From Pseudoruegeria sp. HB172150 (GTDB lineage: Bacteria > Pseudomonadota > Alphaproteobacteria > Rhodobacterales > Rhodobacteraceae), in contig NZ_JAATNG010000005.1 of NCBI RefSeq assembly GCF_013184805.1, positions 186,001-250,000 on the forward strand: 64,000 nucleotides of DNA, in the 5' to 3' direction. The translations under genes and the position numbers were made by a program. Below are positions 42,242 to 51,172 of the stretch, piece after piece (positions within the stretch are counted from its first letter, which is position 1; the number at the start of each line of letters is the position of its first letter). The notes beneath the pieces were generated by a model. It was not told the origin of the DNA. It saw only the letters and a program-made list of their open reading frames with translations, and did not search any database.

Positions 42242-42843
42242 TGAAACACCTCGTCATAAGTCGCGACGATGTCGCGGGCACGGGCGGCGACGTCGGAGGC
42301 GCTGTCGCCGGGTTTGTAAAGCGAGCTGCCCAAGCCGAAGCCGCAGGCACCGGCGGTGCGCCAATCGGCGAAGTCGGATGGGCCAACGCCGCCGACGGCG
42401 TAGATCTGCGTATCCGGCGGCAGGACCGCGCCAAGCGCCTTAAGGGCGTCGGTTCCCATCTGCATGGCTGGAAATATCTTCAGCCCCGTCGCACCCCAGC
42501 GGATCGCCTCGAAGCATTCCGTGGCGGTAAAGACGCCTGGGTAGCTTTGCATGCCGAGGTTGCATGTTGCGCGGATCACAACGCGCCGGCAGTTGGGCGA
42601 AACCACCATTTGGCCGCCGGCCTGGTAGACGCGGGCGACCTCTTCTTCGGTCAGCACGGTGCCGGCCCCGATCGTCGCGTCGTCGCCGTAGGCGTCCACC
42701 ATTGCCTCTATGCTGTCGAACGGGTCCGGGGAGTTCAGCGGTACCTCGATCCGGTCAATTCCCGCACCGATCAACGCCTCGGTCACGGATACAGCATCGG
42801 CTGGCGTGATGCCGCGAAGAATGGCGATAAGGTTGCGGCCCAT
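42238..42843 (-). CDS. dgoA: 2-dehydro-3-deoxy-6-phosphogalactonate (KDPGal) aldolase
   Basis: This 201-residue class I aldolase has [46 protein letters not shown] and the Schiff-base lysine in [14 protein letters not shown], plus IYAVGGVGP. The VPLNSPDP block favours KDPGal aldolase over KDPG aldolase. It cleaves KDPGal to pyruvate and glyceraldehyde-3-phosphate. GGAGG lies 7 nt before the ATG at 42843; the frame is open to 43155 without further homology. It is the first gene of the operon; no KDGal kinase or galactonate dehydratase is in the window. Confidence 0.93.
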   Translation of the reverse strand: MGRNLIAILRGITPADAVSVTEALIGAGIDRIEVPLNSPDPFDSIEAMVDAYGDDATIGAGTVLTEEEVARVYQAGGQMVVSPNCRRVVIRATCNLGMQSYPGVFTATECFEAIRWGATGLKIFPAMQMGTDALKALGAVLPPDTQIYAVGGVGPSDFADWRTAGACGFGLGSSLYKPGDSASDVAARARDIVATYDEVFQ

Positions 42844-43219
42844 GCGGGTTCCTCCCTCGCAGGCCGGGCGGTTGCAGTTTCTGTCCGGCCCGGAAGCGCG
42901 GACAGGTGGCGATTGCGGAGCGCACCCCCCGGTTCCGATTTGTTCGCAGGCAGGTCTCGTTTCGTCAAGCAAGCGTATGCGGGCGGATGGTAAAGTGCGG
43001 CTTTGTTGCCGATGTCCGGGACGCAGGTTCAATTTCGCTGCGCAGCATACTGCTGCGAAGCGTAACGATCTGAACGTTTCCTTAACCTGCGCGACTGTAC
43101 GGTTTTTGTGGAGTTTGATGGGCACGGATGACCATGGACGGTTATTATTGGTCATGTCGGATGCAGGGGCCGTCCGTCTGTCGCGTCGACGGGTGGCGCG
43201 TCACTGAGGGGCTGGCGAA
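42844..43219. other. Divergent intergenic region between dgoA and the sugar transferase gene
   Basis: This 376-bp region holds the promoters of the leftward sugar operon and the rightward transferase. I see no further gene, strong hairpin or named motif. Confidence 0.5.
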
Positions 43220-43906
43220 TTGACGCCTGCGAAGCGCGTGATGGATTTGGCGTTGGGCCTTCTGATGGCGGTTTGTACTGCGCCGTCGCTCTTGCTGATC
43301 GCACTTGTGATCCTGCTGGTGGATGGCAGGCCGGTGTTTTACAGCTCCGAGCGGATGCGAACACCGGTGCGGTCGTTCCGCCTGATCAAGTTCCGCACGA
43401 TGACCATCGGGTCGGACGACGCGGGCGTGTCCGGAGGCCACAAGTCGCGCCGACTGACTCGGTGCGGCCGTTTCCTGCGTCGAACGCGCCTGGACGAACT
43501 GCCTCAGATCTGGAACGTCGTTGCCGGCGACATCAGCCTTGTCGGGCCGCGACCGCCGTTGAGGACATGTGTCGAGGCCAATCCTGAAATTTATGAGCTG
43601 GTCCTGCAGAGCCGGCCGGGGATCACCGGGCTGGCGACGTTGTATTTTCACCGTCACGAAGAGCGGCTGCTGGCCGAGTGCAACAGCGCAGAGGAGGCGG
43701 GTATCGTTTATGCCCGGCGTTGTGTGGCCCGCAAGGCGCGGCTGGACCTGATTTACCAGCGTCGGCAGTCGCTGGGAATGGACCTGCGGCTGTTGATGCT
43801 GACAGCGGCGTTTCCGCTCCGGGTCGTGCTGGGCCAGTTGAGGCCGGTCCTGCACCGCTACTCGCTGCGAGGAATATTGCCGCATTCCCTTTCGCGGGCG
43901 AGATAG
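43220..43906 (+). CDS. ExoY-like undecaprenyl-phosphate sugar-phosphate transferase
   Basis: This 228-residue protein has one N-terminal membrane helix (about 9-31), then PVFYSSERMRTPVRSFRLIKFRTM, RRTRLDELPQIWNVVAGD and SLVGPRPPL, ending with RPGITGLATL. This is the bacterial sugar transferase (PF02397) signature of initiating enzymes for exopolysaccharide synthesis at the inner membrane. The start appears to be TTG at 43220, giving the expected KR-x-x-DL N-terminus; an ATG at 43241 would cut into the helix. No other polysaccharide genes are adjacent. Its end overlaps the convergent WYL gene by 49 bp. Confidence 0.9.
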   Translation: MTPAKRVMDLALGLLMAVCTAPSLLLIALVILLVDGRPVFYSSERMRTPVRSFRLIKFRTMTIGSDDAGVSGGHKSRRLTRCGRFLRRTRLDELPQIWNVVAGDISLVGPRPPLRTCVEANPEIYELVLQSRPGITGLATLYFHRHEERLLAECNSAEEAGIVYARRCVARKARLDLIYQRRQSLGMDLRLLMLTAAFPLRVVLGQLRPVLHRYSLRGILPHSLSRAR

Positions 43907-44556
43907 GCGGCGAGGCTTTTGTCCGTCTCGGCGCGGAAGCGGCCCTGCGGCGTGGCGCGGGCGATGCGGTCCAGGCGAAACATGCGGAAATCCTGGCGCA
44001 GTTCGCACCATGCGAGTAGCGTCCAGACCTTGCCCCAGAAGCCCAGTGTCAGCGGCCGGACGATGCGAGCGGTTTCGGCGCCGTCGGCATCGCAATAGGC
44101 GAGCAGCATGCTCTCGCGGGTGTCAGACGCTGCCTCCAGTTGGTCGATCAGTGCGCGCGTGGCGGGATCGAGTGAGCCGGAGAAGGCGTGGACTTTGACG
44201 GCATCGGCACGGGCGCGCTCCGCTTCGGGCAGGACGGCGGCTATCTTTACAAGCGCCTCCTCCGCACCCTGCACCATCGCCAGCCCGCCCCAGGCGCGGA
44301 TCAGCCGGGCGCCCGCGACCAGCGCGACGATTTCGTCGCGCGTGAACATGAGTGGCGGCATCTCGTAGCCATCGGCCATCACGTAGCCGTAGCCTGACGC
44401 GCCCTCGACGGGCACGCCGGATGCCTGCAGGTCGGCGATGTCGCGATATACGGTTCGCTCTGATACCTCGAGCGTCTCGGCAAGCTGCCGCGCCGTCCGC
44501 AGGCGCCCGCCGCGCAGGGATTGCACGATGCGGAACAGACGGTCGGCGCGGCGCAT
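43858..44556 (-). CDS. YafY-type HTH/WYL-domain transcriptional regulator
   Basis: This 232-residue protein has an N-terminal winged HTH, RADRLFRIVQSLRGGRLRTA then LEVSERTVYRDIADLQASG, followed by GYGYVMADGYEMPPLMFT and a C-terminal WYL-like ligand domain (LTLGFWGKVWTLLAWCELR, FRMFRLDRI). These regulators sense small molecules or DNA ends and often control the adjacent gene; a VOC protein gene lies upstream on the same strand, three bases from its start. Confidence 0.9.
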   Translation of the reverse strand: MRRADRLFRIVQSLRGGRLRTARQLAETLEVSERTVYRDIADLQASGVPVEGASGYGYVMADGYEMPPLMFTRDEIVALVAGARLIRAWGGLAMVQGAEEALVKIAAVLPEAERARADAVKVHAFSGSLDPATRALIDQLEAASDTRESMLLAYCDADGAETARIVRPLTLGFWGKVWTLLAWCELRQDFRMFRLDRIARATPQGRFRAETDKSLAAYLARERECGNIPRSE

Positions 44557-44559
44557 CCG

Positions 44560-44922
44560 TCAGGCGGCCTTGGGCTCGAACAGGCCGATGCGATTACCAT
44601 CCGGGTCGAGCATGACGACGTAGCGGCCGGGCGGGATCGTCATTTCGGTGCCCTCGAACTTGGCGCCGGCGGCCTCGGCGCGCGACTTCGCGGCTTCCAG
44701 CCCTCCGGGAGCATTGAGGTAGATAATGTTACCGGTGCCGTTGCCGACTGGGCCTTTCACCAGGTTGCCGCCGATGCCTTCCATGCCGAAAGCCGCGATT
44801 TCTTCGGGGCCCATGGTGGAGGGCTCCATCCCCCAGAGGAAGATGGCGTTGTAGAACTCGGTGGAACGGGCGAGATCGGTAACCGGGATCTCGGTCCAGA
44901 CGACGGTGGGCTGCGGGCTCAT
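44560..44922 (-). CDS. VOC (glyoxalase/bleomycin-resistance fold) family protein
   Basis: This 120-residue protein has two beta-alpha-beta-beta-beta modules: VVWTEIPVTDLARSTEFYNA and IPPGRYVVMLDPDGNRIGLF. The PDGN-x-IGL(F/W) end is typical of the metal-binding glyoxalase fold. The reaction is unknown. The gene precedes the WYL regulator (3-bp gap) and is therefore probably its co-transcribed partner. Confidence 0.9.
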   Translation of the reverse strand: MSPQPTVVWTEIPVTDLARSTEFYNAIFLWGMEPSTMGPEEIAAFGMEGIGGNLVKGPVGNGTGNIIYLNAPGGLEAAKSRAEAAGAKFEGTEMTIPPGRYVVMLDPDGNRIGLFEPKAA

Positions 44923-45008
44923 CCTGTTTCTCCTTGAGAGCGTTGCGATGAGTCCCTTATCTCATAGTCCCACTGACAGCGTTCTGTCAGCATCTGTCAG
45001 GGATCGGG

Positions 45009-45767
45009 TCACCCCACCATTTTCATCCAGCCGAGCGTGTCCTCTGTCGGTCGAGACGGATTGTATTCACCGCTGATCCAGCCTTCGTAGCCTGCGCCTT
45101 TGACGGCGGCGAAAAATGCCGAAAAATCAATGCCCTCGCTACTCGGTTCGCGCCGGTCGGGAATATTACCGACCTGAACGTGGCGGGTCAGCGGGGCATA
45201 TTGCTGCCACGCGGCCAGCGCGTCGCCAGTGATGACCTGGGCGTGGTAGGTGTCGAATTGCAGGCCGAGATTCTGGGCGCCAACCTCGGCGATCACTTCG
45301 GCGGCGAGGTTGTAATCGTTCAGGAAATAGCCGGGCATGTCCCTAGGGTTCAGCGGCTCGATCGTCAGGCTCTGCTCCGGTGCCTGTACCGCCGCCCATC
45401 TCAGGTTCGAGATGAAAGAATCACGCGCCGCCGCACCTTCGGCCCGGCCGGCCATGACATGCAGGTGCTGTGGTTTCAATCGTTGGGCGTAGCGCAGAGC
45501 ACGCGGGAAATCGCGGCGAAAGCGTTCCTCGCCCCCCGGAATTGCTGCATAGCCGCGGTCGCCGCCAGTGTAGTTTGGCGGCGGCACGTTGATCAGCGCC
45601 AGCGGTAGACCGGCGCTTTGTAGGCGGTCGAGTATCTCTGTGGCCGGGTCATCATAGGGAAACAGAATTTCGACCCCGTCGAATCCAGCATCTGCCGCTG
45701 CCTGGATGCGTTCGAGGAAGGGCAGTTCCTTGAACAGAAAGGTGATATTCGCGCAAAGCCGGGGCAT
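45009..45767 (-). CDS. hyi: Hydroxypyruvate isomerase family protein
   Basis: This 252-residue TIM-barrel isomerase has MPRLCANITFLFKELPFLER, FDGVEILFPYD, VPPPNYTGGDRGYAAIPG, LTIEPLNPRDMPGYFL (catalytic Glu), QFDTYHAQ, HVQVGNIPDRREPSSEGIDF and GWISGEYNPSRPTEDTLGWM (catalytic Glu). It converts hydroxypyruvate to tartronate semialdehyde; 2-oxo-tetronate isomerase (OtnI) is a close alternative. Its ATG overlaps the DUF1285 stop. A glyoxylate link with glcDEF further downstream is possible. Confidence 0.9.
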   Translation of the reverse strand: MPRLCANITFLFKELPFLERIQAAADAGFDGVEILFPYDDPATEILDRLQSAGLPLALINVPPPNYTGGDRGYAAIPGGEERFRRDFPRALRYAQRLKPQHLHVMAGRAEGAAARDSFISNLRWAAVQAPEQSLTIEPLNPRDMPGYFLNDYNLAAEVIAEVGAQNLGLQFDTYHAQVITGDALAAWQQYAPLTRHVQVGNIPDRREPSSEGIDFSAFFAAVKGAGYEGWISGEYNPSRPTEDTLGWMKMVG

Positions 45768-46366
45768 CAGGGCAGCTCCGCCGTGGGGATGAAGGGGAAG
45801 AACTGGCCGCCGGACCAGACGCCGAACCAATCAACGCCGTCCACCGCCTCGGATGCGCCCAGCTCGACCAAGCGATAAAAGCTCTTGCGATCGATCAGTG
45901 CTTCAAGGTTCGCGCGGACCAGAATGTACGGTGAGGGCTCGCCGGTTTCGGCATCACGAACCACACGGATCGGGTGGTCGGGGTCAGCGGCGGCGACATC
46001 CTCGACATTGGTCAGGAAGGTCAGCATCTGGTTGCGGCCTGCTCCGGAAACCTCGAAATCGACGGCGACGAATGGAGCGTCCTCTACCTGAATGCCTACT
46101 TTTTCGACAGGGGTGACGAGAAAGTAATCGTCGGCATCTTTGCGCAGGATAGAGGAGAACAGTTTTACAAGCTCTTTTCGTCCAATGGGCGTGCCCAGGT
46201 AGAACCAGGTTCCGTCCCTTGAAATCCGCATGTCGAGTTCACCGCAAAACTCGGGATTCCAAAGATGTACCGGTGGTAGCCCCTTCTCCGATGCCGCCTT
46301 CGCCGCCTCGGCGAGCGCCTCTGCAGACGGGCTCACGATCATTTGTCCGCTATCGCGTTTTGTCAT
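45767..46366 (-). CDS. DUF1285 domain protein
   Basis: This protein of about 199 residues has PPVHLWNPEFCGELDMRISR, GTWFYLGTPIGRKELVKLFS, SILRKDADDYFLVTPVEKVG, VEDAPFVAVDF and DPDHPIRV. This is the conserved order of DUF1285, a small beta-rich soluble family widespread in proteobacteria with no assigned biochemical role. I chose the ATG at 46366; an internal ATG at 46342 is possible. It diverges from the moxR operon and overlaps hyi by one base in the ATGA arrangement. Confidence 0.88.
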   Translation of the reverse strand: MTKRDSGQMIVSPSAEALAEAAKAASEKGLPPVHLWNPEFCGELDMRISRDGTWFYLGTPIGRKELVKLFSSILRKDADDYFLVTPVEKVGIQVEDAPFVAVDFEVSGAGRNQMLTFLTNVEDVAAADPDHPIRVVRDAETGEPSPYILVRANLEALIDRKSFYRLVELGASEAVDGVDWFGVWSGGQFFPFIPTAELP

Positions 46367-46429
46367 TTGTGCTTTCGAAGATACCTGCCGATACTGTGAC
46401 CGGGATATAACACGCGTTGGAGTTTTGCC

Positions 46430-47433
<1,004 letters not shown>

Positions 47434-47437
<4 letters not shown>

Positions 47438-48309
47438 CATCCGCCGCCGAGTATCGCCAGCGGGCAGAAGCCCTTTCCGCCCCCCTGCCGCCGCTTCTGG
47501 CGGAGGCCGAACATCTGGCGCAAGCGGTCCTGCTGGGGTTTCACGGGCGCCGGCGCGCCGGGATGGGCGACGAGTTCTGGCAGTACCGTCCGGCGCGCGA
47601 CGGCGACGAGGCGCGGCTGATCGACTGGCGCCGCTCGGGCCGGTCGGACATGCATTTTGTGCAGGAAAAGGAATGGCAGGCAGCGCAGTCGGTGTTCATC
47701 TGGCTGGACGAGTCGCAGTCGATGGGATTCTCCGGCGACAAGAATCGCTCCACCAAGCTGGAACACGGGCGGCTTTTGTCTCTGGCCCTGTCGATCCTGC
47801 TGATCCGGGGTGGGGAGCGTGTGGCGCTTGCTTCTCTGGGAACCCCGCCGCGGTCGTCGGAGCTGCAGCTTCTTCGTATCGCGCAGAGTTTCGCCATGGA
47901 GCGGGAATCGCCGGATTACGGCGCGCCTGAGGTGCGCAACCTGCTGCCGCATTCCCGCGCATTGTTCGTTTCAGATTTCATGGGCGATCTGGCGCCGCTG
48001 GAGGCGCAGCTTGCCAAGGCCGCGGATCGCGGCGTGCGGGGCGTATTGTACCAGTTGCTCGATCCGCAGGAAGAGGCGTTCCCCTTTGACGGGCGCACGA
48101 TATTCGAGAGTATGGGCAAGACTTTGCGGCACGAAACGTTGAAAGCGGGCGACCTGCGCGACCGCTACCTGCAGCGGCTGGCCGAGCGCAAGGCGCGGCT
48201 GGACGACCTGGCCCATGCGACAGGCTGGCAGTACGAGTGCCACCATACCGGCGACAGCGCGCAGGCCGCGTTACTGTGGCTGTACGGTGCGTTGGAGCGG
48301 AAAGGCTGA
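47434..48309 (+). CDS. DUF58 (vWA-like) protein
   Basis: This 291-residue protein contains the DUF58 signature GRRRAGMGDEFWQYRPARD and DEARLIDWRRSGRSD, followed by VFIWLDESQSMGF, which carries a D-x-S-x-S MIDAS motif. DUF58 proteins are the usual MoxR partner. The start is a GTG overlapping the moxR stop. It ends one base before the TTG of the next gene. Confidence 0.93.
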
Positions 48310-48310
48310 C

Positions 48311-51079
48311 TTGTTCACAATAGGCTCGATAGGTTTCACAGCGCCCTGGCTTCTGCTGGGGCTTCTGGCACTGCCGATCCTGTGGTTGCTGCTGCGGGCG
48401 GTGCCGCCGGCACCGATCCGGCGGATGTTCCCAGGTGTGGCGCTGCTTCTGGGTCTGACCGATGACGAAACGCAGACCGACAAATCGCCGTGGTGGCTGT
48501 TGCTGCTTCGGACGTTGGCAGTAGCGCTGATTATTCTAGGCTTTGCCGGACCGGTGCTGAACCCGCGAGAGGAAACGCTGGGTTCCGGTCCGCTGCTGAT
48601 CCTGATGGACGGCACCTGGGCCGATGCCCGCGACTGGACGCGCCGGATCGACCGAGTGGATGCGGCACTGGACGAGGCGAGCCGTTTGGGCCGTCCTGTC
48701 GCGCTGGCCACTCTGACCGATCTGGAAGCGGGCGAACTGCCGTTCCGCGCCGCCGACGCTTGGGCACAGACTTTGCCCAGCCTGAAGCCGAACCCCTGGG
48801 AGCCTTCGCCGGCCGCGTTGGAAGCATGGATCGCCGAATTGCCTGACGAAAGCTTTGACACTTTCTGGGTATCAGACGGTCTGGAACGTGACAGCCGGTC
48901 TGAGTTGCTTACTGCGCTGGAAGGCCATGGCACTGTGACCGTCTTTGAATCGCCGGGCGCGGTTTACGCGCTTCGCCCTGCAGGGTTTGCCGAAGGCAAT
49001 GTGGCGGTGACTGCGGTGCGCACGGGCGGTGGCGAGGCGGTGACTGTCACGATCGCCGCGCGCGGGCTGGACCCGAGCGGCGTCGAGCGGGAACTGGCGC
49101 GCGAGGACCTGACCTTCGAGAGCGGCGCGACCGAAGCCGTGCTTGAGCTCGACTTGCCGCCGGAGCTGCGCAACCGCGTCTCCCGCTTCGAGATAGCGGG
49201 CGTCCGGTCCGCCGGAGCGGTGACGCTGACCGATGACGCGCTGAGGCGGCGCGAGGTGGCGTTGATAGCCGGGCTGGACGACCGCGAGGGACTGGAACTG
49301 CTGTCTCCACTGCATTTCCTGCAGCATGCGCTGGAACCCACGGCGGACCTGATCCAGGGCGACATGCTGGATATACTGCTGGCCAATCCGGATGTGCTGA
49401 TACTGGCGGACATCGCCACCATCAGCGACGCGGAACAGGAAGGGATGCTGGACTGGGTTGAGAACGGTGGCATGCTGCTGCGATTTGCCGGGCCGAGGCT
49501 GGCCGCGTCAGATGTAAGTCGCCGCCAGGAAGACCCGCTAATGCCGGTGCGGCTGCGCGCGGGCGGTCGCAACATTGGTGGCGCGATGAGCTGGGGAGAG
49601 CCGAAGAAGCTTCGCCCCTTCAAGGAAGGCTCGCCCTTTTTCGGGTTGGAGATCCCGGACGACGTGACAGTGTCGAGCCAGATCATGGCACAGCCCGACC
49701 CGCAGCTTTCCGAGCGGGTCATCGCGTCGCTGGCCGACGGTACGCCGCTGGTCACCCGCAAGCGACTGGGTCAGGGACAGGTGGTGCTGTTCCACGTCAC
49801 CGCCAACGCGGAATGGTCGACGCTGCCGCTATCCGGACTGTTCGTGCAGATGCTGGAGCGGCTGGCAGTGTCCACCAGGCCGTCGCAACCGTCGGCCGAA
49901 GACCTGGCCGGGACCGTCTGGGCGCCGGATGCAGTGCTCGACGCTTTCGGTGTGGTGCAAGACGCTGGCACACTTCCGGGTGTCGCGGGCGAGGATATCG
50001 CCGCTGGCGTGTTGAGCGCGGAGATGCCGCCGGGGCTCTATACCGGCGAGGACCGGCGCATCGCGGTCAACGTCGCCAAGGCGGATACGGAACTGGCCCG
50101 CATGGCATGGCCGCAGACCGTGGCTGTGACCGGGCTGGATGTGCTGGAGGAACTGGCGCTGAAGGGCTGGATGCTGGCGGCGGCGCTGGCGCTGCTTTGT
50201 GTGGACATCCTGGCATCGCTGTGGATTTCGGGCCGGCTGTCGCGTGTCTCACGGAGTGCTGCGGCGGTGCTGGCGTTGAGTCTGCTTTCGCTGCCGCAGG
50301 GCGCGGATGCGCAGGAGAGCGACGACGAACTGGCGCTGGCCGCCACCTCTGAAGTAGTGCTTGCCTTTGTAGTCACCGGCGACGCGCGGGTCGATCAGGT
50401 GTCCGAGGCGGGGCTGCGCGGGCTGAGCCAGGTGCTTTGGGCGCGCACGTCGATCGAGCCCGCGGAGCCGATCGCCGTCGACCTTGAGACCGACGAGCTT
50501 GGGTTTTTCCCGTTCCTTTACTGGCCAATCTCCGAGGGCCAGCCGATTCCGTCGGACGTCGCCTATGCCAAGCTGAACCGCTACCTTCGCCATGGTGGCA
50601 TGATCCTGTTCGACACGCGCGACGCCAATATCGCGGGGTTTGGCGCATCCAGCCCGAATGGCCGCAAGTTGCAGCGGCTGGCGGCGCCGCTCGACATTCC
50701 GCCGCTTGAGCCGGTGCCGGAGGACCACGTTCTGACGCGCACCTTCTACCTGCTGCAGGATTTTCCGGGCCGCTATGCTGGCCGCGACATCTGGGTCGAG
50801 GCAGCGCCGGCCGACGCGGCGCAGGTGGAGGGCATGCCGTTCCGCAATCTCAATGACAACGTGACCCCGGTGGTGATCGGCGGAAATGACTGGGCGGCCG
50901 CCTGGGCGGTCGATCCGAACGGCAACAGGATGTTCCCCATCGGGCGCGGATTTGCCGGTGAGCGACAGCGCGAGCTTGCGCTGCGTTTCGGCGTGAACCT
51001 GATCATGCATGTGCTGACCGGCAACTACAAATCCGACCAGGTACATGTCCCGGCGCTGCTGGACCGGTTGGGGCAATGA
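48311..51079 (+). CDS. BatA-N/DUF4159 membrane protein
   Basis: This 922-residue protein begins with the aerotolerance-regulator N-terminal pattern GFTAPWLLLGLLALPILWLL. A second helix lies at about 58-77, followed by a long beta-rich extracytoplasmic region, a third helix at about 620 and a short Arg-rich loop. A secretory-like segment leads into a C-terminal DUF4159 domain (about 700-920) with LGFFPFLYWPISEGQ, NRYLRHGGMILFDTRD and LRFGVNLIMHVLTGNYK. It fits the Bat-like complex at the envelope. The TTG start lies one base after the DUF58 stop; the frame opens earlier but overlaps that gene. Confidence 0.88.
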   Translation: MFTIGSIGFTAPWLLLGLLALPILWLLLRAVPPAPIRRMFPGVALLLGLTDDETQTDKSPWWLLLLRTLAVALIILGFAGPVLNPREETLGSGPLLILMDGTWADARDWTRRIDRVDAALDEASRLGRPVALATLTDLEAGELPFRAADAWAQTLPSLKPNPWEPSPAALEAWIAELPDESFDTFWVSDGLERDSRSELLTALEGHGTVTVFESPGAVYALRPAGFAEGNVAVTAVRTGGGEAVTVTIAARGLDPSGVERELAREDLTFESGATEAVLELDLPPELRNRVSRFEIAGVRSAGAVTLTDDALRRREVALIAGLDDREGLELLSPLHFLQHALEPTADLIQGDMLDILLANPDVLILADIATISDAEQEGMLDWVENGGMLLRFAGPRLAASDVSRRQEDPLMPVRLRAGGRNIGGAMSWGEPKKLRPFKEGSPFFGLEIPDDVTVSSQIMAQPDPQLSERVIASLADGTPLVTRKRLGQGQVVLFHVTANAEWSTLPLSGLFVQMLERLAVSTRPSQPSAEDLAGTVWAPDAVLDAFGVVQDAGTLPGVAGEDIAAGVLSAEMPPGLYTGEDRRIAVNVAKADTELARMAWPQTVAVTGLDVLEELALKGWMLAAALALLCVDILASLWISGRLSRVSRSAAAVLALSLLSLPQGADAQESDDELALAATSEVVLAFVVTGDARVDQVSEAGLRGLSQVLWARTSIEPAEPIAVDLETDELGFFPFLYWPISEGQPIPSDVAYAKLNRYLRHGGMILFDTRDANIAGFGASSPNGRKLQRLAAPLDIPPLEPVPEDHVLTRTFYLLQDFPGRYAGRDIWVEAAPADAAQVEGMPFRNLNDNVTPVVIGGNDWAAAWAVDPNGNRMFPIGRGFAGERQRELALRFGVNLIMHVLTGNYKSDQVHVPALLDRLGQ

Positions 51080-51172
51080 GTTTCGGGCCGGCGCCCCTGG
51101 TCGGCGCCGGATCGGGGGCAGCCTCCGAAACCCCGAAGTTTTCATGACCAGAAGAAGGACTGGAGCTGAGAT

